Shown piece by piece: positions 46,963 through 59,113 of a stretch of 64,000 nucleotides of DNA. This DNA comes from Tetrapyrgos nigripes. Taxonomy: Eukaryota > Basidiomycota > Agaricomycetes > Agaricales > Campanellaceae. The position numbers and the translations under genes are program-made. The stretch is from assembly GCA_013368315.1 (NCBI GenBank), contig JAACJM010000012.1, positions 558,001 to 622,000 on the forward strand. The letters run 5' to 3'. Under the pieces are notes generated by a model. It was given only the letters and a program-made list of their open reading frames with translations, ran no database searches and had not been told where the DNA came from. Position 1 is the first letter of the stretch; every line of letters begins with the position of its first letter.

Positions 46963-47322
46963 ATGATTTATTAGAAGATTGTGCGGATGGATGTGGCTTT
47001 AGATGCGAGGCTTCCTCGAGGACTCGTTTGCTGGAAACTTATTTCGCAAAGTAATTATATGATAGGGACGAATAATGACTAGGGATTGGAATAGAATTGT
47101 GCTCGAGTTTGATTACTGGTACACTAAGTAGTATGAAGACACAAGAGTTGGAACATGAATGCGCTAGAATATAATGTTGAAGGATATAATAGCAACTTTA
47201 AACAGACATTATGCCTGCCCATGGCCATTGATAAAGCAGATAGAATAAAACACTGTCCGGTAAATTGAATAAAACCCACAAATCTGAACCTCATATTTCC
47301 TTTTCGCTTTCTTCTTTTTCTA
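46963..47322. other. Convergent intergenic gap, Aim32-like/Sch9
   Basis: About 360 bp of AT-rich sequence between two stop codons. No coding signal; presumably two 3' UTRs. AATAAA-like stretches occur near 47240 and 47265. Confidence 0.5.
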
Positions 47323-49816
47323 TCACTCTAATTCCGACATCCCCAACCCCTTCTTCCTCATGTTTGCATATCTCCCTGCAGATTTGCCGAAATCCTCAAA
47401 CTCGTCTTCTGTGGTGACCTCGTGAGGCTCTTCGTCTTCATTATCGACGTACTTGTCCTTCAGCCTGGAGGTGAAAGCATCCGCATGCTGCTGCACACTC
47501 TCGCCATGGTAGGTGAACCCTCTAAAGTTCTCCTGCACACTGTTTGTCAAAGGCGTGCTTCCAGGCGCGTCCGCATCTTTCTTCTTCTTCCCATTAATTG
47601 CCACACCCTTTGCGGATCGTCCAGCAGCTGATTCGTTCCTCGTCAACGATGCTCCCGAAGACGACTTGCCATTGACACCACTAGCACCATTGCTATGCCC
47701 GTTCATGGATGTGAGTCCACTCAAGGAAGGTGTCTGCGGTGGTGTCTTCTCCGATCCTAGAGGTCCATTAGGCGTGTGGGCAAATCCATTGCCTCCAACA
47801 GACTGTGAGACCCAATCAGCCGAAGGATCCGCCTCATCCAGTTTTTCCTCCCCATTTAGATCACGAACATCCGCAGACGTGAATTCAGGATCAAAGTTGG
47901 TTGTAGATTCGTCTGACTCAACGACGGGCTTGAAGGGGGGCGTGACTTTCTTTTCGGAAAGAAGGTTCCAGTCGATGGTTTTGAAGAAAGGGTGATCTTT
48001 GAGCTCGGCAGCGTCACGTTGAGCTCCTAGACGGTGCTTGGGGTTTCTGTTCAAAAGCTGCAGGCGGAGAATGAGTTATTTTAACATATCGAGTAATCTA
48101 TCGACACCAAACTCACCCCTTTGACAAATTGCTTCCCATCCTCACCGATGACGCCTTTGGGGAACCGAATTTTCCCGAAACAGATGTTTTTGTACATCTG
48201 CTGCGTTTCCTCCGCGTAAAAGGGACTCCAACCACAACACATCTCAAACAACAGCACTCCCAAGCTCCAAAAGTCGACGATCTTGGAGTAACCGTGTTCA
48301 TCGAGGAGTATTTCGGGTGCAAGATACTCGGTGGTACCGCAGAACGTGGTCGTAAGCTCGTCAGGCTTGAGGTCTGGTTTGGACAAACCGAAATCGCAAA
48401 GAGCAACGTGACCCGTCGCGTCCAGTAGGATGTTTTCGGGTTTGAGGTCACGATAAACGATGTCGTATTTGTGAAGATGTTCCAGTGCAAGCACGAGTTC
48501 GGCAATGTAGAACCGCGCCCGTTCTTCGGTAAACCGAGTTTCACGTTGCAAATGCCAGAAGAGTTCACCTCCGGATTTGAAATCCGTGACGAGGTAAAGA
48601 TCGGAATCTGTCTGGAAGGAGAATTTGAGCCCGACTAGGAAAGGACATTCCAAGGAACGCTGGAGAATCTTCCGCTCGCCGATGGTATGGGCAACCTCCT
48701 TCTTAGCGACGATCTCCTTCTTGGAAAGAACCTTCATGGCATAGATACGCTTGGTGTCCTTTTTCCGGACCTGGAAAACTTTGCCAAAGGTACCGCGTCC
48801 AATGAGCTTGAGGAACTCAAAGTCCCGAGGAGTAAGTGCTCGTTTAGTCTAAAGAATTAAAGAATTGGTGCGGGGTAAATAAAATTGATGATACGTAAAA
48901 ATCAGCGGGAATGGCAAACCTTTAATTGTTCAAATGTCATCTGGATGCGTATCTCTCCACTAACAATCTGCGACTCGTTTTCGTACGGCCGGAGCCTGAT
49001 TATCAAACAATAGTTAGCGCCTAAATACCAGGTGGAAACCGAACACGCACTTGTACCACTGGTCGATGGTCTGCTCATGAACATGTACCGGTTTGATTTG
49101 GAGAGTGCCCAAGAAGCCATGATCAGAGACAGAACGGTCATAGACATTGAAAGTAACAAGAGAGTTGGCATTGGTGACATCGCTGCAAAAAGTCATCAGA
49201 AAAAAAAAGTCTGTGATGAGGAGAGGAGCACGCACAATGTGACCTCGTGTTTCCAAACGGGATTGTGAGCAGAGAGACGACTGAAAAGGCCCCCGCCTTT
49301 ACTGGAACCAAGAGATGAAGAGGGAGAAGAGCCGTTACTGCCACCCTTGGATTTCCGAGTAGGATCCAGGGCTGCCACTTTGCTCTCAATTGCACCGAGA
49401 GCGCTGAGGGCAGAGGAGGAATTCTTGGTAGGAAGACCCTTTACTTCTTTATCCGATTCGTCTGTGGGGTCCCGAGAGACAAACTCGTTCTGTTCGAACT
49501 GAACGACGACATAGGGTCGAGCAGACGTGGCTCTGACGTTGAGGCCGCGGGCTTGGATGAGTTTTACATGGATTTGGCCCCTGGATGTGGAGGAGGGTTC
49601 TGGTCTGCGAGGAGAAGGTGGCATTTTGATGTTGAAGTCTGGAGCATGAAGAGACAGGGATGTGGTTGGAATAGATGCGGCAAAAGAGCCAGGCGTGCCA
49701 GGCGTGTGATCATTTACATGAAAGTAGGCTGACGGGGATCTTGTTGGGGTTAGCAGGGGATGTGCGTCAAAGGGATTGAGACTGTAGTCTGTAGCTCGAG
49801 GGGTGAGGATATCCAT
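47323..49816 (-). CDS. SCH9: AGC protein kinase Sch9 with C2 domain
   Basis: TORC1 effector kinase controlling growth, ribosome synthesis and ageing. The N-terminal region is disordered, then a C2 domain: GQIHVKLIQARGLNVRATSA, RPYVVVQFEQNEFVSR, HNPVWKHEVTFDVTNANSLV. The kinase domain has the Gly loop IGRGTFGKVFQV, the VAIK-like Lys in IYAMKVLSKK, the catalytic loop YRDLKPENILL, DFG in LCDFGLSKPD, and the activation-loop TTTFCGTTEYLAPE. The hydrophobic motif is NSVQENFRGFTYHGE. The tail ends RYANMRKKGLGMSELE. A Gly/Ser-rich insert lies between the kinase domain and the hydrophobic motif. Five introns. The C2-plus-AGC layout is specific for Sch9. Confidence 0.93.
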
Positions 49817-49865
49817 AGCTAGATGATAGTACTAGATAGAGAAGATAGAGATATGTAATGTGGAG

Positions 49866-50396
49866 CTAATCATATGCTCTCCTTGCCAATTTCAGGCCAC
49901 TGACAATAGCCCCAATCACTCCCCCTAGCACCACTGTCTGTGACGTCGTTCGCACTCCTAGTCGGTCTGTATTCTTTTCAGTCTCCAATCATTTTGTTTA
50001 TCATGCATAGTACTCACAGACCGCTCCAAATACACCCCCGGTCCCGACCCCTGCCACCACGGATCCCCATTTTCCGCCTTCGTCAACCCGTCGCACCGCC
50101 TCCTCAACCCCAACCCAAACCAGTGATATTCCGACCAGTTTGCTCGACTCCCGTGCCGCACTCTGCATGCCCCCAAGCAGCACCCGGTAATTTTTCGTCT
50201 TGTTGTAGAAATACCATCCCTTCACCGTCCGCGGAGGCCGATGCGCGTTTTCAGCCAGGAAGCGCAGTCCAGTCGCTCGTGCTCCTCTCACAAATCCAAT
50301 TGTCGCTCCGACTGCAAGGGCCGTCAATGGCAGGGCCATCAGTTGTCCATTTCTTGTGCTTTTGCTGGCATCCGTCGCGTCTTGCACGTTGGACAT
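49866..50396 (-). CDS. Tim17/Tim22-superfamily-like small membrane protein
   Basis: Two exons, 158 residues. The start MSNVQDATDASKSTRNGQLM is followed by a glycine-rich hydrophobic helix LALPLTALAVGATIGFVRGA-type segment (residues ~21-40). Then SKLVGISLVWVGVEEAVRRV and GSVVAGVGTGGVFGAVYRLG, the second completed by the intron GTGAGTACT...AGAATACAG. The last helix is VVLGGVIGAIVSGLKLARRA. Gly-x3-Gly-type spacing in several helices is typical of Tim17/22/23 and related proteins, which insert into mitochondrial or peroxisomal membranes. I am unsure of the exact family; an OEP16- or Pmp24-like protein is equally possible. The downstream gene (DPH1) is on the same strand. Confidence 0.6.
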
Positions 50397-50432
50397 TAAA
50401 ATTAGCAATGAGCAATCATGTGATTTCACTAT

Positions 50433-52215
50433 CTAGTACACGCCCTTTAATCGGGAAACGGCCCACGGAGTCCCTACAGAGTAAAAGTCCATCGGGTACA
50501 CGTCCGTGTCATCCATCCATCCAACCTGGTATCCACTTCCAACAGCCACAGCCGTCTCATAAGGACTCAGTAACGGTTGCTCAAAAGCATATCCCCAATC
50601 AATAGAAAGCCGAGGACAGGATGTCTGGACAAATGTCGCAATATTCAGAGATGATCCGTTGAATAATCCCAACTTTGCTGGCGATAGCTCTGACAACAGG
50701 ATGGGCATGTAAGGCACCTCTGTCCGTGACTCTGACAGTTGGTTGGTAATCGCCTGTACTGTGTCAGCGAAAGGGCTGTTTACCGTGAATGTGGCACCTA
50801 CCTGCAGTTGTTTAAAACTTCCCTGTCTACCCAATGTACCCAAAACTACACCCCACAATGGTTTATCGTCTTGTCCAGATTCCAAATCCATAATCGACTT
50901 TTGCGCCTTCCTGACAGCATCTCTTCTCACTGTCCGCATCTCTACATGATTATATTGCTCCCTAGTCAGCTTTTTCGAGTATGGGTCATATCGGAATGCA
51001 GGAATTCGAGGATTTGCAATCATGATGGACTCTAGGTGGAATCGACCATCACCAAGGTAGCTAGAGGAGTGTTGGAAGCAAAAACTTAATAAGGACTGGC
51101 ACGTACATCAGTGCATCAACGTCATCTCCCAGCTTCGGTGCTGTACACCCCAAAATCTCACCAGGCGAAAGTGGTTTCGACCGTGGTATCATCGCAGCAT
51201 ATTTTCCTCCCCATAATGTTGATTCACCTTCCACAGGGTAGTCTATTGACAGGTCTTCCTTCAACTTTTGAAGAGCCGCGACAAACTGGATTGTTGACAC
51301 CAAAGCCAGACGCGTCGGCTCAACGTCGACATTTTCGCTGACCTCTCCTTCACTCATCCCAGACCCAGGTCCTTCAATCCTCAACACCGGTTTAGCAGTA
51401 GCCAACTTTTCCCCAGCCTCGATCGTCTTGCCTTCCTTCTCCTCTGTAATCTTCGGAGCCTCAATGACACTTTCCCTAAACACCTCTCTATCAGAAGGAA
51501 AATTCATCCGAATAGTTTTTTCTAGATGATCTGAATCGATTTGGATTTCGACAAAGACGTAGAGTGTTTTGATGGTTGTTTGGTCGAGAGGAACTAGGCA
51601 GGAATGACCGTAGTGGATGAGCATATCGCATCCGAGGGCTCGAGCGGTGTAATCGTCGACGCAGCAGGCACCGTAAGTGACGTCTCCGAGGATGGTTGTT
51701 AAGGCTGAGGTGAATCTGTGTAGCTTGTTAGATGAATAATAGAGAACCTAGATAGAGAGTAAGACACACTGTTCGATGATATCCGCAATCACGCAAGCAA
51801 ACATCTGCAATCCCTCTGGCATCTGCAGCGCTACCATCTTTGAATCATTCTTCCTGATATGATGTATAGTTTTGTGAATCTCGAAAGAGTAGTTTGAAGG
51901 TAAAACCGATTGTATCGCATGGTTTAACTCTGGATCTTCGAGGATTTCAGAAGGAATTTGATTGGGGATGTATCTTTGGGTAGGACCGGAGGATGAGGAA
52001 GGTGTTTTGGTTTTGGTACCGACGAAACGGCGACGAGGGGTAGATGCGTTGGATTTTTTGGATTTGGGGACATTTGACTCTTTGGTATCTCGGATGTAGA
52101 CGAGGGCCCTGGGGTTTGAGAGATGGATGTGGACGAAGACATCTTTTGGTGGGCACGTGCCAAGGTAGGTGCGGGGCCGAAGAGCAAAGTGAGTGCTTGA
52201 AGTGACTTCCAACAA
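50433..52215 (-). CDS. DPH1: Diphthamide biosynthesis protein 1 (Dph1)
   Basis: Subunit of the Dph1-Dph2 radical-SAM-like [4Fe-4S] enzyme that transfers the 3-amino-3-carboxypropyl group from SAM to eEF2 histidine, the first step of diphthamide synthesis. Seen in order: [40 protein letters not shown], the first cluster Cys in [31 protein letters not shown], the second in [12 protein letters not shown], and the third in [20 protein letters not shown]. The C-terminus is [16 protein letters not shown]. An acidic low-complexity insert lies after [10 protein letters not shown]. Five introns. The 5' end is unresolved: the frame is open to about 52215, but no in-frame ATG fits, so a small first exon must lie upstream. 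Confidence 0.9.
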
Positions 52216-52575
52216 GCCGGTTAAGATGCTGAGGAATGATAGGAGTAGTCTGTAGGAAGACCTATTGCACTACTATGGTACTGATGATATCCTTTTCTGG
52301 ATCCGAAAGAGGTCGCTGCCAAGAGTAAACTGGGGAAAAGGTTTTTCTAGTCAACTCATGGACAGATTATACTGGCGGAATAGGTACACTGACCATCTGC
52401 ATGAGTCGTACTGGCGATAGTGAAGAGTAAGTAGGTGAGGAGGGCAGTAGGTAAAGAACTAGGACAGACACGTGCTGGATGGTTACGCGCACAGAGGCGC
52501 GTCATCGAGCTTGCCTACTCACCATCACTGTGAATGCCCTCGCTTCCTCATCGCCCTCAATAATTACTCCCCGTT
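52216..52575. other. Divergent gap containing unresolved 5' ends of DPH1 and NPC1
   Basis: About 360 bp. Both flanking genes lack a convincing first exon: DPH1 needs an ATG exon, and NPC1 needs a signal-peptide exon. Candidate splice signals exist (for example GTGAATGCC near 52527 and AACTTCAG near 52590), but no combination gives a good signal peptide in frame. Confidence 0.5.
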
Positions 52576-55500
52576 ATGGATCGTCTAACTTCAGACGATC
52601 AGCGTTGCGCAATGCGCGATGCCTGTGGCAAGAAAGGCTTTTTCGGAAGGGAACTACCTTGTCCGTACGACGGACCTCCCATCGAGGTGTGTTTCAGCGT
52701 CAATGTCTTCATGCCACTATCACTGACCAGGTAGACTAGCCAGATGATAGTACACGTCAAGTTCTGCTCGATGTGTGTGGCGAAGAGTTCACCAATGGTC
52801 CCAGTTGCTGTACCAAGAGTCAGGTAGAAACCCTAGGAGAGAACTTCAAGCTAGTCGAAGGTCTCATAGCTTCCTGCCCCGCCTGCCGCAACAATTTTCG
52901 CTCCTTCTTCTGCGCATTCACATGTTCTCCCAACCAAAGCTCTTTCCTAAACGTCACCTCCACCCAAACGACAGACTCCAATCAGGTCGCAGTCGAATCC
53001 GTTGATTTCTTTGTTGGAGAAGATTTTGCAAAGGGGTTCTACAACAGTTGCAAAGACGTTCAGTATGGAGCTTCCAATGGATTCGCTATGGAATTCATAG
53101 GTGGTGGTGCGAAGAACTATACATCTTTCCTTAAATTTCTCGGAGACGAGAAACCTACCGGTTCACCGATTCAGGTCAATTTCCCCCGTACGACACTTCC
53201 TGAGGAGTTCACACCTCTTAATCCTTCTCCTCGAAATTGTTCCGACAATGATTTGTTGTCCCGGTGCAGTTGCATAGATTGTCCTTCCGTCTGCCCAATC
53301 CTCCCTCCTGTCGACGAGGCACCCGTATGCAACATAGGCCTCATATCCTGCTTCTCTTTCATCCTTATCCTCGCCTACTCTTTAGCCGTTCTCGGATTCC
53401 TCATTGGTTTGTTGGTTCAGACGACAATACGGAGACGTCGCGAGCGCCGATACGAGCGCGTCGCACTCTCTACCGAGACAGGGTCACTATCGTCACCACG
53501 AATTCATACCCGAGGACTCGTCGGTGCTGGGTCATTGGCTCAGTACATGGACGAAGATTCCTTACAGAGTACTGTTCAAACCGATGGTCGTGACTTGGGT
53601 CGAGGTGCTTCGTTATTAGACCCAGTGGAAACCGTCCAACCTCGCCAGTACAAGCTCAACAACTACCTTCGTCGATTCTTCTACAAACTCGGATTGGCCT
53701 CTGCGTCGTCCCCATGGTTGACATTCGCATGTGTGTTTACGGTCGTGGGGTTGTTGAATATTGGTTGGAAGCGGTTTGAGGTTGAGACGGATCCGGTTAG
53801 GTTGTGGGTTTCACCGACATCAGAGAGTCGACTGCAAAAGGAGTACTTTGATGAACATTTTGGGCCGTTCTATAGGCCCCAGCAGATTTTCATCACTTCT
53901 TCACCTGCCTCTGAGGAAGTTGCCGCTTCCAATGAAAGTCTTTCGTTGGTGGATGGTTCGGTACAAGCCGTTCTCTCTTGGAGTCATCTCAAGTACTGGT
54001 CCAACGTCCAAGCTGAAATCCGAGAACTAAAGTCTTCTCCGAACGGCTATACCCTGGATGATGTTTGTTTCAAGCCTGGCCTGCTAGAAGATGCATGCGT
54101 TGTACAGTCAGTCCTGGCGTGGTATGGTGGAAATTTGGATGAATATGATGAGGATACGTGGGTGGAACACTTTGAGACGTGTGCATCTTCTCCTGGTGAT
54201 TTGTCTTGTCTACCCGACTTCCAACAACCCTTGCCGCCGCATTATATTCTTGGGGGTGTACCGACTGATGAAGAAGGGACCAACAAGTACTTGGATGCGA
54301 AAGCCATGGTTGTCACCTATGTCGTCTCAGATTCTTTGGATCCGGAAGTCCAGGCAAGGGCTTTGGAATGGGAAGAGGCGTTGAAGGATTACCTCGTTCA
54401 GCTTAGCGAAGAGGCGCCAAAAGCAGCTGGTTTAGAGATTAGTTTCTCAACTGGTGTTTCATTGGAGGAAGAGATTAACAAGAGCACGAATATGGACGTG
54501 AAGATCGTCGTCCTGTCGTATCTTGCCATGTTCCTTTACGTGTCTCTCACGCTGGGTAGTGGATCCTCTGGCTCGGATGAAGAAAGCTTGGGATCAGCTC
54601 TCTTGACATGGGCGAGGAATTTCCCCCGGTTATTCACGAGGTCCGGGATTTCTTCGTCCTCCCTGTCTGTGGATTCTCGTTCTGTACCTCGATGGCTTCC
54701 TCGTCTACCCACATCCCTATTCACAGGCTCCAAATTCACGTTGGGTCTGTTCGGGATCTCACTCGTCATCCTTTCAGTATCCAGTTCTGTCGGATTCTTC
54801 TCTGCTTGTGGAGTCAAGGTGACTCTCATCATCGCAGAAGTGATCCCATTCTTGGTCCTTGCCGTCGGTGTAGACAATGTCTTTATCCTTGTCCACGAAC
54901 TCGACAGGCAGAATATCCTCCATGGGCCAAACGCCGCTGCTCCGGCCTCTTTCCCGCCAAGTGGATATGGAGGAGCGTCCAACGGAAACAACAACTATAA
55001 CACGATGTCCCCAGCCAACTCACACCATCGTTCACCTTTTGACTCCTCTGGCGCAGATGACATTGACGTTGCTTCAATGCCTTTGTACTTTTCTGCTGAA
55101 GAACGTGTTGCTAGAACATTGGCGAAGATGGGACCGTCTATATTGTTGAGTACAATAACGGAGACGACGGCGTTCGCACTGGGTGCGCTAGTACCTATGC
55201 CCGCTGTGAGGAACTTTGCACTCTACGCGGCAGGAAGTGTCTTCTTGAATGCCGTTTTGCAAGTGACGGTCTTTGTTAGTGCAATGTTGATTGATTTGAA
55301 GAGATTAGAAGTAAGCCAGTTTCTTGTTCTGCCACCGCTCACAAGCTAACTCGTTCCTCGTTCTAGGCTAACCGAATCGACTGTTTCCCGTGCATAAGGT
55401 TACCAACGCGAATTGCCCTCATGGACGCACCTCCCAGCGGAAGTGGTGTTGGTAAGAATTGCACGATTCATTCGCAGGCATTATGCTCCGTTACTGCTCA

Positions 55501-57126
55501 AGCCTGCTGTCAAAGTTGTGGTTCTTCTCATATTCTCTGGTATCTTCGTTGCGTCGGTCATCATGATGCAGTACATTGAGCTTGGTCTTGGTAAGCTCTT
55601 GCAAATATTCAGACAAAAACAGATTCTGACTTACGTCTCGTTTTTTCTCAGACCAGAGACTTGCTCTTCCATCCGACTCCTACCTCGTTGATTATTTCAA
55701 CAAGATGGACGAGTATCTCAACGTTGGCCCACCAGTATACTTTGTCGTGCGAGAAGCGAATGTTGAGCACAGAGCAGGCCAACGTGCTATCTGTGGCCGT
55801 TTCACCACCTGCGAAGAATTCTCCGTCGCCAGCACCCTTGAAGCAGAACGACAACGTTCCCAATATTCATACATCTCCGAACCCAGTGCATCATGGATAG
55901 ACGATTTCTTCATGTGGCTCAATCCACTAAACGAGAACTGTTGTCGTGTCCGCAAGGACGATCCAAGTGTCTTCTGTGGACCGAGAGATCCCAGCCGCCG
56001 TTGTCAACCATGTTACCAGGATAAAGAACCAGCTTGGAATGTCACTTTGACAGGGCTTCCCGAGGATGAAGAGTTTGTCAACTACTTGAAGCAGTGGTTA
56101 AGCTCTTCACCTTCAGAAGATTGCCCTCTAGCAGGCAAAGCAGCATTTGGGACAGCAGTGGCGATTGACGGACAGGAAAACAAGGTTTCAGCATCCCACT
56201 TTAGGACTTTCCATTCGCCATTGAAGAATCAAGCCGATTTCATCAACTCCTTCGCAGCTGCTCACCGTGTAGCTAACGATATCTCGGAAAGAACTGGCTT
56301 GGACGTCTTCCCCTACTCCTTGCACTATGTGTTCTTTGATCAGTATGCTCACATCATCGCTATAACACAAGAAGTACTAGGGCTTGGTCTGGCATCAGTA
56401 TTGATCGTTACAGCGCTTTTGTTGGGTTCATGGAGGACGGGTACGATTGTCACAGCTGTTGTTGGCTTGACTGTTGTCACCGTGATGGGAGTCATGGCTA
56501 TTTGGGGCATCGACTTGAATGCTATCAGTTTGGTTAACCTGGTGATTTCTTTGGGAATCGCAGTGGAGTTTTGTGCTCATGTAGCAAGGGCTTTCATGAA
56601 TGCTGGGTCGGGGCTTCCAGTAGACCATCCTGCAGGTCAAAAGGAACGTGATGAGAGGATGTGGACAGCTCTCGTCGATGTGGGGCCTTCAGTATGTTTG
56701 TTCACTTTGTGTCACGCTATCCAAGTCTGACCTTGCCGTCTAACAGGTACTCTCCGGAATCACTTTCACTAAGCTGATAGGAATGTGTGTGCTAGCGTTG
56801 ACACGATCTAGACTTCTAGAGGTCGGTGAATGCTGCTTTCCCGACTTTTTGAAGGCTCACCTTGCTATAGATATACTACTTTAGAATGTGGCTGACCTTG
56901 ATCATTTCCGGGGCACTCCATGGCCTTATTCTTCTCCCAGTCATCCTCAGCATCGCTGGTGGTCCCGGTTTCCCAGTTTCAGAAGCAGATGAAGAGTGGA
57001 TGTCCAATGCTATCAGGAACGACTACGAATACGCGTACGTGTTTACATCAATGAATGTGCGGCTCGTAGCTCATGATCTTCTTCAGTCCTTTCCTTGCAG
57101 ATGATGACTCTGTAGCAAGCGACTAA
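52576..57126 (+). CDS. NCR1: NPC1-type sterol transporter (Niemann-Pick C1/Ncr1)
   Basis: Large polytopic protein of late endosome or vacuole that moves sterols from NPC2 into the membrane. The N-terminal Cys-rich domain reads QRCAMRDACGKKGFFGRELP. After an intron ending GTAGACTAG it reads LLDVCGEEFTNGPSCCTKSQ, LIASCPACRNNFRSFFCAFT. The sterol-sensing-domain region is DVKIVVLSYLAMFLYVSLTL, GFFSACGVKVTLIIAEVIPF and LVLAVGVDNVFILVHEL. The second lumenal domain has CCRVRKDDPSVFCGPRDPSR. The C-terminal transmembrane block has NLVISLGIAVEFCAHVARAF and ALHGLILLPVILSIAGGPGF; the last exon ends ADDDSVASD. About 1,400 residues. The ATG used here gives no signal peptide, so the true start probably lies upstream. 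Confidence 0.92.
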
Positions 57127-57297
57127 ATCTCTGTGCTGGATACCCTGACGAACACTGACTCGTATTTGAGACGTACTTACTGTACAAGTAATGCGTGCTA
57201 ATGTCACTACTATGTTGTCTTTTTGATTGCTAGAGTGAGGGAGAGTAGCAAGAATATCGCCAAAGCGAAGAGCATATGTACATCAAAAAATTTTACA

Positions 57298-58206
57298 CTA
57301 ATCTCGGGGTGACCGAGACCTAGACCTACTGTCCCTAATGTCGTCACGACTCAAGCTCCTCCTTCCCCTGCTGTAGGACTTTGAACGAGAACGACTTCTA
57401 CTTCGACTGTATCTGGAGTATGAAGAGTAGGACATCGAGCGGGAACGAGAACGTGTACGAGAACGCGAACGAGACAGAGAGCGGGAACGGGAACGACTGG
57501 AGCGCACTGAATAACTCCTCGACCTTGACCTGCGCACACGACCATAACCTCCCCGAGAATAACTCGGTGAACGTCTCCGTGGCCCTCTGCGAATAGGTGA
57601 CCTTGAACGTGACCGACTACGGCCACCACGACGATAAAGATCCCTTCCACCACCACCACCTCTGCGCCCAAATCCTCTACCACGATAAGAGTCCCTTTTT
57701 CTATATCTGTTTGGTGGAGGAGAACGTGACCTGGACCGGGAACGGGACAATGAACGGGAGTAAGACCGTTGGCGGTCACGCCCGTTGCGTTGCCCTGGAC
57801 GTGCAGAACGAGAACGAGAGCGAACAGGGAGGTTTGAAAGCTCGACTTTGAGGATAGCGCCGTCGAGTTGGCCGCCATTCATATGAGATGCAGCCTTGTG
57901 AGCACCGTCAGGTTCCGAGTATTCCAGTGCTGCTTTTCCTCTATTTTGTCCGGCTACATGCACAAAACCATTAGATATGATAAGAATTCTAAAATGACTT
58001 CACGACGTACATTTTGCGAAGAGTGGGAGGTCGATTTTGGTGATCTGCCCATAAAAACCGAATATTGTTTGAAGATGGGCTTCGGCGACGTTGCGGGTGA
58101 GGTTGGTGATGATGACTACTTTGGCTTTGTCGTTGGAAGAGGTATCCATGTCAATGTCGCCTCCATCGTTGAGAGGACGAGGAGACGTTGACCTTCCTCT
58201 CGACAT
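57298..58206 (-). CDS. RNPS1-like SR-rich RRM protein
   Basis: RNPS1 is an SR-related component of the ASAP/EJC complexes acting in splicing and mRNA quality control. The start MSRGRSTSPRPLNDGGDIDM is followed by a single RRM: KVVIITNLTRNVAEAHLQTI, FGFYGQITKIDLPLFAK, then an intron (GTACGTCGTG...GCATGTAG) and NRGKAALEYSEPDGAHKAAS, HMNGGQLDGAILKVELS. The TNLTRNV-HL--IF--YG and HMNGGQLDG spellings are closest to RNPS1. The second half is a long RS domain, with Arg-Ser dipeptides and a Gly/Arg patch (YRGRGFGRRGGGGGRDLYRR), ending SRSRSRSPRD. In human RNPS1 the Ser-rich region is mainly N-terminal, so domain order partly differs. One intron. Confidence 0.85.
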
Positions 58207-58648
58207 TCCCAGTCCAAGTTATGTATGACACACGTGACACGCTCGACTCCGGAGTTACTGACACTGTCGACTAACAAAGAGGTTTTCTTACTGCAAAGGC
58301 TACATATTCTCACTTTAAATCACTTGAAAACGTGTGCAAGATTTTGCTATGATTAGCTGCACATCTCTGCGCCCAGAGCTTAAGTACTGAAGTCAAATGT
58401 GACGTTTGTAGAGCTGGAATTCTCCGTTGCAGTCTACGACCCGCCGCTGGTTAAGGACGAAGCTACAGCAAGTAAACTGGTCTATTTCGTGTCCTTCGAA
58501 AGGAACAATTCGTCTTTCGCGTGACACATGCAAAGGGCGATTCGAGGCAAGTATTCCAGCGAGGCACAGCCGAAAGATGGATTAAGATGGAAAATGCTCT
58601 AATCTTCTGCTTTTATGAATGAAATAGACTGGAGGGACTGGAATTCAT
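58207..58648. other. Intergenic gap upstream of RNPS1-like gene
   Basis: About 440 bp between the RNPS1-like start and the QCR9 stop (both minus strand). No coding signal. It should contain the RNPS1-like promoter and the QCR9 3' UTR. Confidence 0.5.
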
Positions 58649-59015
58649 CTACTCCTCCGGGTCTTCTGCACTCTGCATGTACTTGTGACGAATGTCCTTC
58701 CATTGTTTCTGTCGCAACAGATAACCATTATCAACATGTTAGTCGTGTAGAGACTCTGAGCCACGTACCCCTTGGTTCCACTTGTCCCAAAATGATTGCA
58801 CGCCTGTATCGAATGAGATACCGAACGCGAAAGCGGCAGTAAAGACGGTAGCGACGTAAACACCTAGAAAGAATTGGATTCAAAGGATGAGAGAGAAACG
58901 ATTCAAAAAGCATACTGTTGCGCTTGAAGATGGTGTTATAAACGGTAGTAGAGAGCTAGAACCCGGTCAGTAAGCATATAGACACGAAAAGCAAGAGAAT
59001 TGTACTCACAGACAT
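58649..59015 (-). CDS. QCR9: Cytochrome bc1 complex subunit 9 (Qcr9/UQCR10)
   Basis: Single-span subunit of mitochondrial complex III. Four exons sum to 201 nt, 66 residues: 59010-59015 (six nucleotides, MS), 58916-58955, 58769-58863 and 58649-58708. The joined protein begins MSLSTTVYNTIFKRNSVYVA and continues TVFTAAFAFGISFDTGVQSF, the membrane helix, then WDKWNQGKQWKDIRHKYMQS and AEDPEE. The TVYNT-FKRNSV start and the WD-WN-GKQWKDIRHKY end are diagnostic of Qcr9. No open frame of any length shows this gene; it appears only after splicing. Its start is 98 bp from that of the divergent mitochondrial ribosomal protein gene. Confidence 0.93.
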
Positions 59016-59113
59016 GGTGGTAGACGTTGAGTATGAAGCGAGCTGACCGTTCCGCGCGCCTCCGAAATTCGGAGCTCAAATTTTTTATGCTTGACCACAT
59101 CCACTGACAACAC
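59016..59113. promoter_or_regulatory. 98-bp divergent promoter, QCR9/uS11m, with palindrome
   Basis: Both divergent genes encode mitochondrial proteins. The 98-bp spacer contains the inverted repeat CTCCGAAATTCGGAG at 59060-59074 (7-bp arms around one A), preceded by the GC-rich CCGCGCGCC. This is a good candidate for a shared binding site of a dimeric factor. Confidence 0.6.

Noticed and set aside
57381..57851. Plus-strand frames rich in Asn/Glu/Thr opposite the RS domain
   Set aside because: Reverse-strand reading of Arg-Ser repeats in the RNPS1-like gene; repetitive composition explains the open frames.
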